Below are positions 8,414 to 15,241 of a DNA stretch of 64,000 nt, piece by piece. The notes under the pieces are model-generated. The model ran no database searches. It had not been told where the DNA came from and saw only the letters and a list, made by a program, of their open reading frames with translations. The position numbers and the translations under genes are program-made. Positions within the stretch are counted from its first letter, which is position 1. Every line of letters starts with the position of its first letter. Source of the DNA: JAIRMO01 sp046533115 (GTDB lineage Bacteria > Spirochaetota > Spirochaetia > Treponematales > Breznakiellaceae); the NCBI RefSeq assembly GCF_046533115.1, contig NZ_JAJQRC010000007.1, positions 41,619 to 105,618 on the forward strand, read 5' to 3'.

Positions 8414-9124
8414 ATGATAGGTATTATCGGAGCTATGGAAAACGAGGTCATCCTGCTGCGTTCCGCCCTGGAAGACGCCGAATCGGAGCTTGCCGGAGGG
8501 TTTGAATTTATCACCGGAAAACTCGGGCGGAAGCCGGTGGTTTTACTGCGCTGCGGCATCGGCAAGGTAAACGCCGCGGTGGGCTGCGCCCTGCTGATCC
8601 ACCAGTACCAGCCGGAATTGGTGATCAATACCGGATCCGCCGGGGGCATAGATCCCGGCCTGAAATTCGGGGATGTGATCATTTCCGACGGCCTTATCCA
8701 CCACGATGCGGATGTTACCGCCTTTGATTATGTGCCCGGCCAGATTCCGGGGATGCCGGCGGTGTTTCCCGTTCCCGAGGATCTGATCCGGCGGGCGGAA
8801 CAGGCGGTGGACCAGTTGAAACAGGAAAACCTGCTTCCCCCGGGGTTTAACCATGCCCGGGGACTTATCGGCTCCGGGGATACTTTTATGCATCAGCCGG
8901 AACGGATCAATCGGGTTCGGGAGCTTTTCCCCGCGCTGAAGGCGGTGGAAATGGAAGGAGCCGCCATTGCCCAAACCTGTTACCTTTTCAAGGTCCCCGC
9001 CCTGATCATCCGGGCCCTTTCGGACATCGCCGGCGCCGAATCGCCGGTTGCCTTCAACGAATTCCTTCCCATTGCCTCCCGTCATTCCGGCGAGATAGTA
9101 CAACGGATTGTAAAAAACTATTAA
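8414..9124 (+). CDS. mtnN: 5'-methylthioadenosine/S-adenosylhomocysteine nucleosidase
   Basis: 236 residues, the usual length for MTA/SAH nucleosidase (Pfs). It cleaves adenine from S-adenosylhomocysteine and methylthioadenosine in the cytoplasm. Seen: MIGIIGAMENEVILL at the N-terminus, CGIGKVNAA (about residue 52), the TGSAGG loop, the substrate-binding EMEGAAIAQ with the catalytic-site glutamate (about residue 178) and the SDIAG motif with the catalytic Asp (about 204). The next gene, luxS, uses its product S-ribosylhomocysteine, so the two form the activated-methyl recycling operon. A 5' fragment of a second copy of this gene is found inverted at 13358-13452. Confidence 0.95.
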   Translation: MIGIIGAMENEVILLRSALEDAESELAGGFEFITGKLGRKPVVLLRCGIGKVNAAVGCALLIHQYQPELVINTGSAGGIDPGLKFGDVIISDGLIHHDADVTAFDYVPGQIPGMPAVFPVPEDLIRRAEQAVDQLKQENLLPPGFNHARGLIGSGDTFMHQPERINRVRELFPALKAVEMEGAAIAQTCYLFKVPALIIRALSDIAGAESPVAFNEFLPIASRHSGEIVQRIVKNY

Positions 9125-9134
9125 GGAGACCTGT

Positions 9135-9611
9135 ATGGAAAAAATCGCGAGCTTTCAGATCGATCACCTGCGTTTAAAACCGGGGGTGTTTGTTTCCCGG
9201 AAGGATCGTTTCGGAGAAACCATCCTCACCACCTTCGACCTCCGCTTCAAGGAGCCCAATAAGGAGCCGGTTATTGATATGCCCGCCCTCCACACCATTG
9301 AGCACCTGGGGGCCACCTTTCTCCGTTCCCACAAGAACTGGGCAGACCGGGTGGTGTATTTCGGCCCCATGGGCTGCCGCACCGGCTTTTACGTTATCCT
9401 GGAAGGGGACCGGAGCTCCCCGGAAGTACTCCCCCTGATTCGGGAAATGCTGGACTGGATCCAGGCCTTTGACGGCCCCATCCCCGGCGCGGATCCGGCG
9501 GAGTGCGGGAACTGGCGGGAGCAGAACCTGGATATGGCCAAATGGGAAGCGCAGCGCTACGCCGAAGTGCTGCGTAAGGCGGGCAAGGAGAATCTGAATT
9601 ACCCCGGCTGA
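9135..9611 (+). CDS. luxS: S-ribosylhomocysteine lyase
   Basis: 158 residues, normal for LuxS. It converts S-ribosylhomocysteine to homocysteine and DPD, the precursor of AI-2. The metal-binding motif HTIEH (residues about 53-57) and the GCRTGFY segment with the catalytic cysteine (about residue 80) are present, as are the N-terminal substrate-binding residues around DHLRLKPG. It starts 10 bp after mtnN behind a ggaga Shine-Dalgarno. Its stop codon lies exactly at the edge of hairpin element copy 2, which may act as a transcription barrier. Confidence 0.95.
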   Translation: MEKIASFQIDHLRLKPGVFVSRKDRFGETILTTFDLRFKEPNKEPVIDMPALHTIEHLGATFLRSHKNWADRVVYFGPMGCRTGFYVILEGDRSSPEVLPLIREMLDWIQAFDGPIPGADPAECGNWREQNLDMAKWEAQRYAEVLRKAGKENLNYPG

Positions 9612-9804
9612 CGGTACTTGAGCTTATTTCATTTGACCGTGCCGTGCCGGGAATTCCCCCTGCTCCCTACCTGTAGAATCTGCCTACGGAGCCTGCGAAC
9701 CTGCGGTTCTTGTCTCCCCCGGCAGGGAATTCCAGAGAGGTGAGCAGGGGGAAATTCCCGGCACGGCACGGCCTTAGTGTCATAAGGCGCAAGGGCCGGC
9801 GGCC
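9612..9804. repeat. Long-hairpin repeat element, copy 2 (inverted relative to copy 1)
   Basis: Arms at 9637-9665 and 9742-9771 pair over about 29 bp with one extra A in the right arm. The centre carries the same nested stems as copy 1 but reads as its reverse complement (ctgtagaatctgcctacgg first). The outer flanks also match copy 1 in reverse complement, including tttcatttgacc on the left and ggccttagtgtcataagg on the right. Similarity to the flank of copy 1 continues to about 9842. The element separates luxS from the AT-rich island. Confidence 0.85.
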
Positions 9805-9875
9805 TGATGAACGGGGGAAGAGGAGGCCGACGGACGGCAAGCCATACCATCTAAAAGTTGACAAAGGAGAACTAA

Positions 9876-9959
9876 CTGTACAAGAAATACGGCTTAACCC
9901 AGAAGGAAATTGCGTTTATTGAGTCTATGATAAGGCCGATGGAGGTTACAAATGAATGA
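9876..9959 (+). pseudogene. C-terminal remnant of a probable DNA methyltransferase/R-M gene
   Basis: In the frame ending with TGA at 9957-9959, the bases after an in-frame TAA encode about 26 residues: LYKKYGLTQKEIAF then IESMIRPMEVTNE. To my knowledge this resembles the extreme C-terminus of restriction-modification DNA methyltransferases (KYGLTEEEI.FIE.MI.PM pattern). Everything upstream has been replaced by element copy 2 and its flank. The remnant overlaps the start of the next gene by 8 bp, as expected if it was once the first gene of the same operon. The family assignment is from memory. Confidence 0.5.
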
Positions 9960-10656
9960 ATTTACAGATGATTCTTTCGGTTTGATAAAATTTGGAAAAG
10001 AATCTTGGTTAAAAAACATAAAAGAGGGAAAAATTTGGTTTAGGACTATTGAATATTACCAAGATTATGAAGCTGATAATAATATAGGTGATAAAAACGA
10101 AGGTGTTTCTGATATATTTCATCCAGATGAAAATACAAAATTTTATTTTTCTCACCCTGCAATAGAAGATGGTAAAACGTTTGAAATTTCAAATATAGCG
10201 GGTCCTGTTCATAGCTTTCCCAACTACAGCAGAAATACATATATATTTTGTCTTTCCTTTTTCACAAGTAGAGATATTATAGAAAAAACTATTTATGACG
10301 ATTCTATTTTAACGCAAAAAGATTGGGACGATGTTTTCTTTTTCTTTAATCCCGTGGAATTTATAAATACAGTCAGGAAATCACTTGATAAATATAATCC
10401 ATGTTTTCGTAAAGTTCTGTATTTTGATTATTTAAAAAATAACGTCAATTTAGATATTTTTTCAAAGTCTGAGAAATACAGGTATCAGAAAGAAGTAAGG
10501 ATTGTTTTTCAATATTTTGGTCAAAAAGACCGGCTTATAGAACAAATTAATGATGATACAATAGCGATCACCCTTGATAAAAATATTGAGGGGGTTATAA
10601 TTCCAACAGACAGCTTTCGAGAAGGCTTTATTGTGGAGAATGCAAGAGGAGAATGA
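9952..10656 (+). CDS. DUF2971-like protein, first intact gene of the AT-rich island
   Basis: 234 residues, acidic and aromatic, no signal peptide. The start region (LIKFGKESWLKNIKEGKIWF) and the C-terminal block with YRYQKEVRIVFQYF resemble DUF2971-family proteins, whose hallmark is a short N-terminal 'size/position' segment and a Y..E.RI motif. The function of that family is not established; members are often next to mobile or defence genes. The preferred start at 9952 has ggagg 7 bases upstream. Codon usage and base composition are far more AT-rich than the surrounding chromosome, indicating transfer. The ATPase gene follows immediately. Confidence 0.6.
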   Translation: MNEFTDDSFGLIKFGKESWLKNIKEGKIWFRTIEYYQDYEADNNIGDKNEGVSDIFHPDENTKFYFSHPAIEDGKTFEISNIAGPVHSFPNYSRNTYIFCLSFFTSRDIIEKTIYDDSILTQKDWDDVFFFFNPVEFINTVRKSLDKYNPCFRKVLYFDYLKNNVNLDIFSKSEKYRYQKEVRIVFQYFGQKDRLIEQINDDTIAITLDKNIEGVIIPTDSFREGFIVENARGE

Positions 10657-10658
10657 TA

Positions 10659-11780
10659 ATGTTGCTGAGGAAAATAGAATACTTTGAATTTCAGAATGAT
10701 AAAAAATATTGGGCGATTAAACCATTTGAGCTTGGAAAAATTAATCTTTTTGCCGCCAAAAATGCAACCGGTAAAACGCGCACTTTGAAAGTCATTGATA
10801 CTTTGAGCTACCTTATTTTAGACAAAGGCTTCAAAAACCAAGCAAACTATAATATTGAATTTATAGATGGTTCTGACGTTTATTCCTATATCCTAGAGAT
10901 AAATGGGAAAATAGTAGCGGAACAACTTATTATTAATAATGCTGTTAAGATAACTCGTGATGCCGCAGGTAGAGGAAAAATATTTGCTGTGCAGGAAGAA
11001 AAGGAAATTGAGTTTCAATCACCTGAAAATAAACTGGTTATATCACGGCGAGACATGATACAATATCCCTATCTGGAAAAAATACATGAATGGGCAGATA
11101 ATGTACGCTATCATTCTTTTGGTTCATCAATGAATCAAGAGTACGGGAAAGCTATCGAAGATAAAAATATCATCCTTGATGGCAATTCGGACAATTCTGT
11201 TGAAGTATTTGTTGTAGGAAAACTTGAATTTGACAATAAATTCAAAAAAAATGTTTTGTCTTTAATGAACAGTATTGGATATGACTTAACTGATATTGAT
11301 ATCCAACGTTGGCAATATTTAAGTAATCATGTCCGCTCCGAGGATTATACGCTATTTGCTTCTGAAAAAGATAGAGGTACTTTTGTTGTTCAAAAAGATA
11401 TGTCGCAAGGAATGTTCCGTGCCTTATCCATTATAATACATTTGTCATACCATATTATGATGAAAAAACCGGCAACCATCCTCATTGACGACATTGGCGA
11501 GGGCCTTGACTTTGACCGTTCTTCAAAACTCATAAAACTGCTTATTGAAATAGCAGAAAAAAATGATAACATCCAGCTTATCATGTCCACCAACGACCGT
11601 TTTGTGATGAACAATGTATCGCTTGAATATTGGCAGGTTATTCAGCGATCCGGAGGTGAATGCAAAGTCTTCAATTACCAAAATTCAAAAGAAAAGTTTG
11701 ATGAATTTGAATATATGGGCCTAAACAACTTTGATTTTTTGGCGACTGATTATCTTAATTCGGAGTGGCAAAAAACATGA
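10659..11780 (+). CDS. ABC/AAA_21-type ATPase, OLD/AbiL/PARIS-like
   Basis: About 373 residues. The start ATG at 10659 is 7 bases after AGAGGAG; an ATG at 10653 would be too close. The N-terminal region has a Walker A, AAKNATGKT (about residues 31-39). The C-terminal half has a signature-like MSQGMFRALSIIIHLSY (about 247-263), a Walker B ATILIDDIGEGLD and a switch motif MSTNDRF. This is the SMC/ABC-type head found in OLD-family and related anti-phage ATPases. No nuclease domain is fused to it; the TOPRIM-like activity is supplied by the next gene, which overlaps it by 4 bp. Such split ATPase plus TOPRIM pairs are known from AbiL, RloAB and PARIS. AT-rich composition. Confidence 0.8.
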   Translation: MLLRKIEYFEFQNDKKYWAIKPFELGKINLFAAKNATGKTRTLKVIDTLSYLILDKGFKNQANYNIEFIDGSDVYSYILEINGKIVAEQLIINNAVKITRDAAGRGKIFAVQEEKEIEFQSPENKLVISRRDMIQYPYLEKIHEWADNVRYHSFGSSMNQEYGKAIEDKNIILDGNSDNSVEVFVVGKLEFDNKFKKNVLSLMNSIGYDLTDIDIQRWQYLSNHVRSEDYTLFASEKDRGTFVVQKDMSQGMFRALSIIIHLSYHIMMKKPATILIDDIGEGLDFDRSSKLIKLLIEIAEKNDNIQLIMSTNDRFVMNNVSLEYWQVIQRSGGECKVFNYQNSKEKFDEFEYMGLNNFDFLATDYLNSEWQKT

Positions 11781-12481
11781 AAAAAGTTGCGGTTTTTGTT
11801 GAAGGCCAAACAGAGCAAATATTCGCCGATGAGTTAGTACGGCACATATTCGGACACGCAAAAGTTGCCATTGAAGAGCTTCGATTCTCCGGCAAAGAAG
11901 GATCGCGCCGGATTCGTACCATCCGTTCTGTGGATGCGGCGCCTTTTACAGAATACTTATTCAGAATTTATGATTGTCAAGGGGGGAATGAGAACTCAAC
12001 GGTTAAATCAGACATTAGAGAACAGTTCCTCGGTTTGTTGCGCGAGTCCTTTTCATACATTGTGGGCATACGGGATGTTTATCCATTGCTCGATATAGAG
12101 TTGCTTAAATCAAACATAAATTTGAAGTTGCCTAACAATCCCGCTTTACCGGTTAAAATCTTTCTGGCCATCAGAGAAATCGAATCGTGGTTTTTGGCGG
12201 AAGAAAATCATTATCCATTGATAGATGAATCGCTAACCGTTTCTCATGTTAATTCAATAATCGGCTTTGATATAACTACTGCTTCAACAGAATCCGTGAA
12301 TCACCCTTCCTTTGCGCTAAAGCAAATATATCAAATCGCTGGAAAAGATTATAACAAGAAAAAATGGGAGGTAGAGCGAACAGTATATGTTTTGGATTAT
12401 GAAAATCTCTACCTGAATGTCCGTAACCGCAACAACAGTCTGAATGAATTGTTAACCTGTCTGGATGGACTTATCCCATGA
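11777..12481 (+). CDS. DUF4276/TOPRIM-like protein, partner of the ATPase
   Basis: About 234 residues. The start ATG at 11777 overlaps the ATPase stop (ATGA); an upstream GTG at 11765 is in frame but less likely. Conserved pieces: KKVAVFVEGQTEQIFADEL with the TOPRIM glutamate, YIVGIRDVYPLLDIE at the position of the TOPRIM acidic cluster, and REIESWFLAEENHY, typical of DUF4276 proteins that pair with AAA ATPases. The predicted role is a metal-dependent nuclease or nicking effector controlled by the ATPase. The acidic cluster reads RDVYP rather than a classic DxD, so catalysis is uncertain. It overlaps the RhuM gene by ATGA. Confidence 0.75.
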   Translation: MKKVAVFVEGQTEQIFADELVRHIFGHAKVAIEELRFSGKEGSRRIRTIRSVDAAPFTEYLFRIYDCQGGNENSTVKSDIREQFLGLLRESFSYIVGIRDVYPLLDIELLKSNINLKLPNNPALPVKIFLAIREIESWFLAEENHYPLIDESLTVSHVNSIIGFDITTASTESVNHPSFALKQIYQIAGKDYNKKKWEVERTVYVLDYENLYLNVRNRNNSLNELLTCLDGLIP

Positions 12482-13464
12482 AAAAACACCCTCCCAAACA
12501 AATCACCATCCGTTCATCGGCGGCGGAGTACCTTACCTTTGTTGCCGCCATGGGGGACAATCCGCAGTCTGTCGAAATGCGGTATCAGGACGAAAACATC
12601 TGGCTGACGCAAAAAATGCTTGCCACGCTGTATAACGTTGAAGTTCCGACCATAAATTACCACTTAAAAAAAATATTTGAAGACAGGGAATTATCAGAAG
12701 ATTCAGTTATTAGAAATTTTCTAATAACTGCCGCCGATGGCAAATCCTATAATACCAAGCATTACGCCCTGCAAGCCATAATAGCCGTGGGGTTTAAGGT
12801 CAACTCAGAGCGGGCGGTCCAGTTCCGCAAATGGGTGAATAAAATTGCCAAGGATTATACCATTCAGGGCTGGGTCATGGATGTGGACCGCCTGAAAAAC
12901 AGCGGGACCATACTCACCAGCGAATATTTTGAACGCCAGCTTGAAAAAATCCGTGAAATTCGCCTGTCGGAAAGAAGGTTCTACCAAAAAATCACGGATA
13001 TTTACGCCACCGCCCTGGATTACGATAAAAGCGCCAAGACCACCCTTAATTTTTTCGCCAAGGTTCAAAATAAGCTGCATTGGGCCATCCACGGACACGC
13101 GGCGGCGGAATTGATATACCAACGCGCCGACGCCGGCAGGGAACACATGGGCTTGACCAGTTGGGAAGACGCGCCTGACGGAAAAATCATTAAATCCGAT
13201 GTGGTAATCGCCAAAAACTATTTAACCCAGGATGAACTGGAAGCCCTGGGGCGTATAGTCAGCGCCTATTTAGATCTCGCCGAGGATATGGCAAAACGGA
13301 AGATACCCATGACCATGGAAGACTGGGCGAAACGGCTTGAACGCCCGCCGGAGGGGAAAATTCATCCCCACGGCCACCTCCGATTCGACGTCTTCCAAGG
13401 CGGAACGCAGAAGGATAACCTCTCCTTACTAAAGCATAAAAACCCACTGCCAGGCGGCCCTTGA
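12478..13464 (+). CDS. RhuM-family protein with replaced C-terminus
   Basis: 328 residues. The first ~288 residues match the virulence-RhuM family: MRYQDENIWLTQKMLATLYN, a helix-turn-helix-like N-terminus, RNFLITAADGKSYNTKHYAL, AVQFRKWVNKIAKDYT, and TSWEDAPDGKIIKSDVVIAK. RhuM proteins are common on islands and next to R-M genes; their biochemical role is not established. After DWAKRLER (about base 13345) the protein no longer looks like the family. The DNA from 13358 to 13452 is the inverted 5' end of mtnN and the stop codon lies in the arm of element copy 3, so the natural C-terminus is lost. Its start overlaps the DUF4276 stop by 4 bp, yet its composition is GC-richer than the three genes before it. 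Confidence 0.85.
   Translation: MKKHPPKQITIRSSAAEYLTFVAAMGDNPQSVEMRYQDENIWLTQKMLATLYNVEVPTINYHLKKIFEDRELSEDSVIRNFLITAADGKSYNTKHYALQAIIAVGFKVNSERAVQFRKWVNKIAKDYTIQGWVMDVDRLKNSGTILTSEYFERQLEKIREIRLSERRFYQKITDIYATALDYDKSAKTTLNFFAKVQNKLHWAIHGHAAAELIYQRADAGREHMGLTSWEDAPDGKIIKSDVVIAKNYLTQDELEALGRIVSAYLDLAEDMAKRKIPMTMEDWAKRLERPPEGKIHPHGHLRFDVFQGGTQKDNLSLLKHKNPLPGGP
13358..13452 (-). pseudogene. Inverted 5' fragment of mtnN with its leader
   Basis: Read on the minus strand, 13452-13413 matches the mtnN leader: ggcagtg, a T-rich run, then aaggagaggttatcc. 13412-13358 matches mtnN codons from ctgcgttccgcc to gaattt (8455-8510) with few substitutions. The start codon and about 40 bp between two short atcc repeats are missing. 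The fragment joins element copy 3 exactly as mtnN joins copy 1, so element plus mtnN start were duplicated in inverted orientation. It is now read in antisense as the C-terminus of the RhuM ORF. Confidence 0.85.
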
Positions 13465-13643
13465 GCCTATTTCAATTGGCCGCGCCGTGCCGGGAATTCC
13501 CCCTGCTCACCTCTCTGGAATTCCCTGCCGGAGGAGACAAGAACCGCAGGTTCGCAGGCTCCATAGGCAGATTCTACCGGTAGTGAGTAGGGGGAATCCC
13601 CGGCACGGCACGGCTTTAGCGCCATAAAGGCTCAAGGGCCGCC
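13453..13643. repeat. Long-hairpin repeat element, copy 3 (centre inverted relative to arms)
   Basis: A complete copy of 191 bp. Outer arms at 13453-13467 and 13629-13643 are a perfect 15-bp inverted repeat (ggcggcccttgagcc). Inner arms at 13480-13510 and 13583-13613 pair with a few mismatches. The flanking asymmetry (ttcaattgg on the left, ctttagcgccat on the right) matches copy 2, but the centre (ctctctggaattccctgccg first) is in copy 1 orientation. It holds the RhuM stop codon in its left arm and ends the AT-rich island. Confidence 0.85.
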
Positions 13644-13680
13644 GTCCCAAATAAATCGGAAAAATTTGTTATCTTTCTCA

Positions 13681-13709
13681 TTTACGAATTTGAAAACCCC
13701 TGATATAAT
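13681..13709 (+). promoter_or_regulatory. Promoter of gntP-glycerate kinase
   Basis: TTTACG (13681-13686), 17-base spacer, TATAAT (13704-13709). A 5' leader of about 70 bases and the Shine-Dalgarno gaggagg precede the gntP ATG at 13784. Confidence 0.6.
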
Positions 13710-13783
13710 GTATAAATCGTTCCAAGAGCCGGTTTCAAAACACAGGTTCTGAAAAAATTGTTATTATTCTTGAGGAGGCAGCT

Positions 13784-15175
13784 ATGTCTGGTTTTGGTCT
13801 TATTGTTGTTTTTATTATTGCCATTGTGGCAATGATCCTCGCTATTTCAAAATTCAAAATACATCCCTTTTTGTCGATTATGACCGTATCCCTTCTTTTC
13901 GGCTTGATTGCCGGTATCCCCCTGGTAAACGTGAAGGACGCGGACGGAAATACCATTCAGGGTATTGCAAATGTTATCGGAGCGGGTTTTTCCGGGACCT
14001 TTACCAGTATCGGTATCGTCATCATCCTGGGCGCCCTGATCGGTACGGTTCTGGAGGCAACCGGGGCGGCTTTTAAGCTGGCGGATATGGTGATCAAGGT
14101 GGTGGGGCCGAAACACCCGGTACTGGCCGTACAGCTTATGGGCTGGGTGGTTTCCATCCCGGTATTCTGCGATTCCGGTTTTGTTATCCTCGATCCCATC
14201 CGCAAGGCGCTGGTAAAACGGACCAAAGTGAGCAGTGTGGCCATGACCGTTGCCCTCTCCACCGGGCTCTATGCGTCCCATGTGTTTATTCCCCCTACGC
14301 CCGGACCGATAGCCGCCGCCAATACCCTGGGAGTGGGGAACAATCTGCTCCTCGTCATGGGTCTGGGGGTTTTGGTCTCTATTCCCGCCCTGATCGGCGC
14401 CATACTCTATAGCCGGTACATCGGCGGCAAGGTAAAATCTTCGGAGGATATCGACATCGACGGGGTTACCAAATCCTATGAGGAATTGGTGGCCGCCTAC
14501 GGTAAACTCCCCAACGGTTGTATCTCCCTGGCGCCTATCATTGTCCCCATCCTCCTTATGGCCCTAGGTTCGATTGCCTCTATGGCAAAATGGACCGGAT
14601 TTTTGTTCCAAATTTGCAGCTTCCTGGGAACGCCGATCATTGCCCTGGCCGTGGGGGTCATCTTTGCGATCTGGCAGCTTGGCGTGGCCAAAAAACTTGC
14701 GCGTTTCTATGAGATAACCAATGAAACATTGAAAGTCGTCGGACCGATCCTCTTCATCACCGCCGCGGGGGGAGTGCTGGGCCGGGTTATCGCCTCCACC
14801 AGTATCGTCGGGTTTATCACGGGAAATTCCCAGACCCTGGCGGTGGTGGGGATCTTCTTCCCCTTTATCCTCTCGGCGATCTTAAAAACCGCCCAGGGTT
14901 CCTCGACCGTGGCCCTTACCACTACCGCCGGTATCGTGGCCCCCCTCTTGGGAGCGCTGGGACTTGATTCTCCGGCGCGGACCGCCTTAACCGTCATGGC
15001 CATCGGCGCGGGGGCCATGACCGTGTCCCATGCCAACGACTCATATTTCTGGGTGGTTACCAACTTTGGCGGCATGACGCCGGAGCAGGGTTACAAGACC
15101 CAGACCACCGCGACCCTGATTGAAGGTTTCTGCGGTATGGCAGGGGTCTTTATCCTTTCCCTTATTTTGCATTAA
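13784..15175 (+). CDS. GntP-family permease (gluconate/glycerate-type)
   Basis: 463 residues with about a dozen hydrophobic segments across the whole length and GntP-family motifs: FKIHPFLSIMTVSLLFGLIAG near the N-terminus, IPVFCDSGFVILDPI, LSTGLYASHVFIPPTPGPIA and MTVSHANDSYFWVVTNF near the C-terminus. GntP proteins are proton symporters for gluconate and related hydroxy-acids in the cytoplasmic membrane. A glycerate kinase follows within 70 bp, so glycerate or a related aldonate is the likely substrate (inference). Confidence 0.9.
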   Translation: MSGFGLIVVFIIAIVAMILAISKFKIHPFLSIMTVSLLFGLIAGIPLVNVKDADGNTIQGIANVIGAGFSGTFTSIGIVIILGALIGTVLEATGAAFKLADMVIKVVGPKHPVLAVQLMGWVVSIPVFCDSGFVILDPIRKALVKRTKVSSVAMTVALSTGLYASHVFIPPTPGPIAAANTLGVGNNLLLVMGLGVLVSIPALIGAILYSRYIGGKVKSSEDIDIDGVTKSYEELVAAYGKLPNGCISLAPIIVPILLMALGSIASMAKWTGFLFQICSFLGTPIIALAVGVIFAIWQLGVAKKLARFYEITNETLKVVGPILFITAAGGVLGRVIASTSIVGFITGNSQTLAVVGIFFPFILSAILKTAQGSSTVALTTTAGIVAPLLGALGLDSPARTALTVMAIGAGAMTVSHANDSYFWVVTNFGGMTPEQGYKTQTTATLIEGFCGMAGVFILSLILH

Positions 15176-15180
15176 CCCTA

Positions 15181-15216
15181 GGGGCTGTCTCAGGGCGTTA
15201 GTTTTGAAACAGCCCC
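15181..15216 (+). promoter_or_regulatory. Hairpin between gntP and glycerate kinase
   Basis: GGGGCTGT at 15181-15188 pairs with ACAGCCCC at 15209-15216; pairing extends to ctca/ttga with one mismatch. No U-run follows, so it is more likely an intercistronic stability or processing hairpin than a terminator. Confidence 0.5.
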
Positions 15217-15241
15217 GGTATTGAAGGAGCAAGATTCTTCC

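Noticed and set aside
9629..9864. Open frames of 60-75 codons across hairpin element copy 2
   Set aside because: They read through the palindromic repeat and its flanks, have no family resemblance, and are absent in equivalent frames of the other copies.
15181..15216. Hairpin between gntP and the glycerate kinase gene read as a terminator
   Set aside because: No U-run follows and the kinase gene lies 25 bases downstream in the same direction, so it is better called an intercistronic hairpin.
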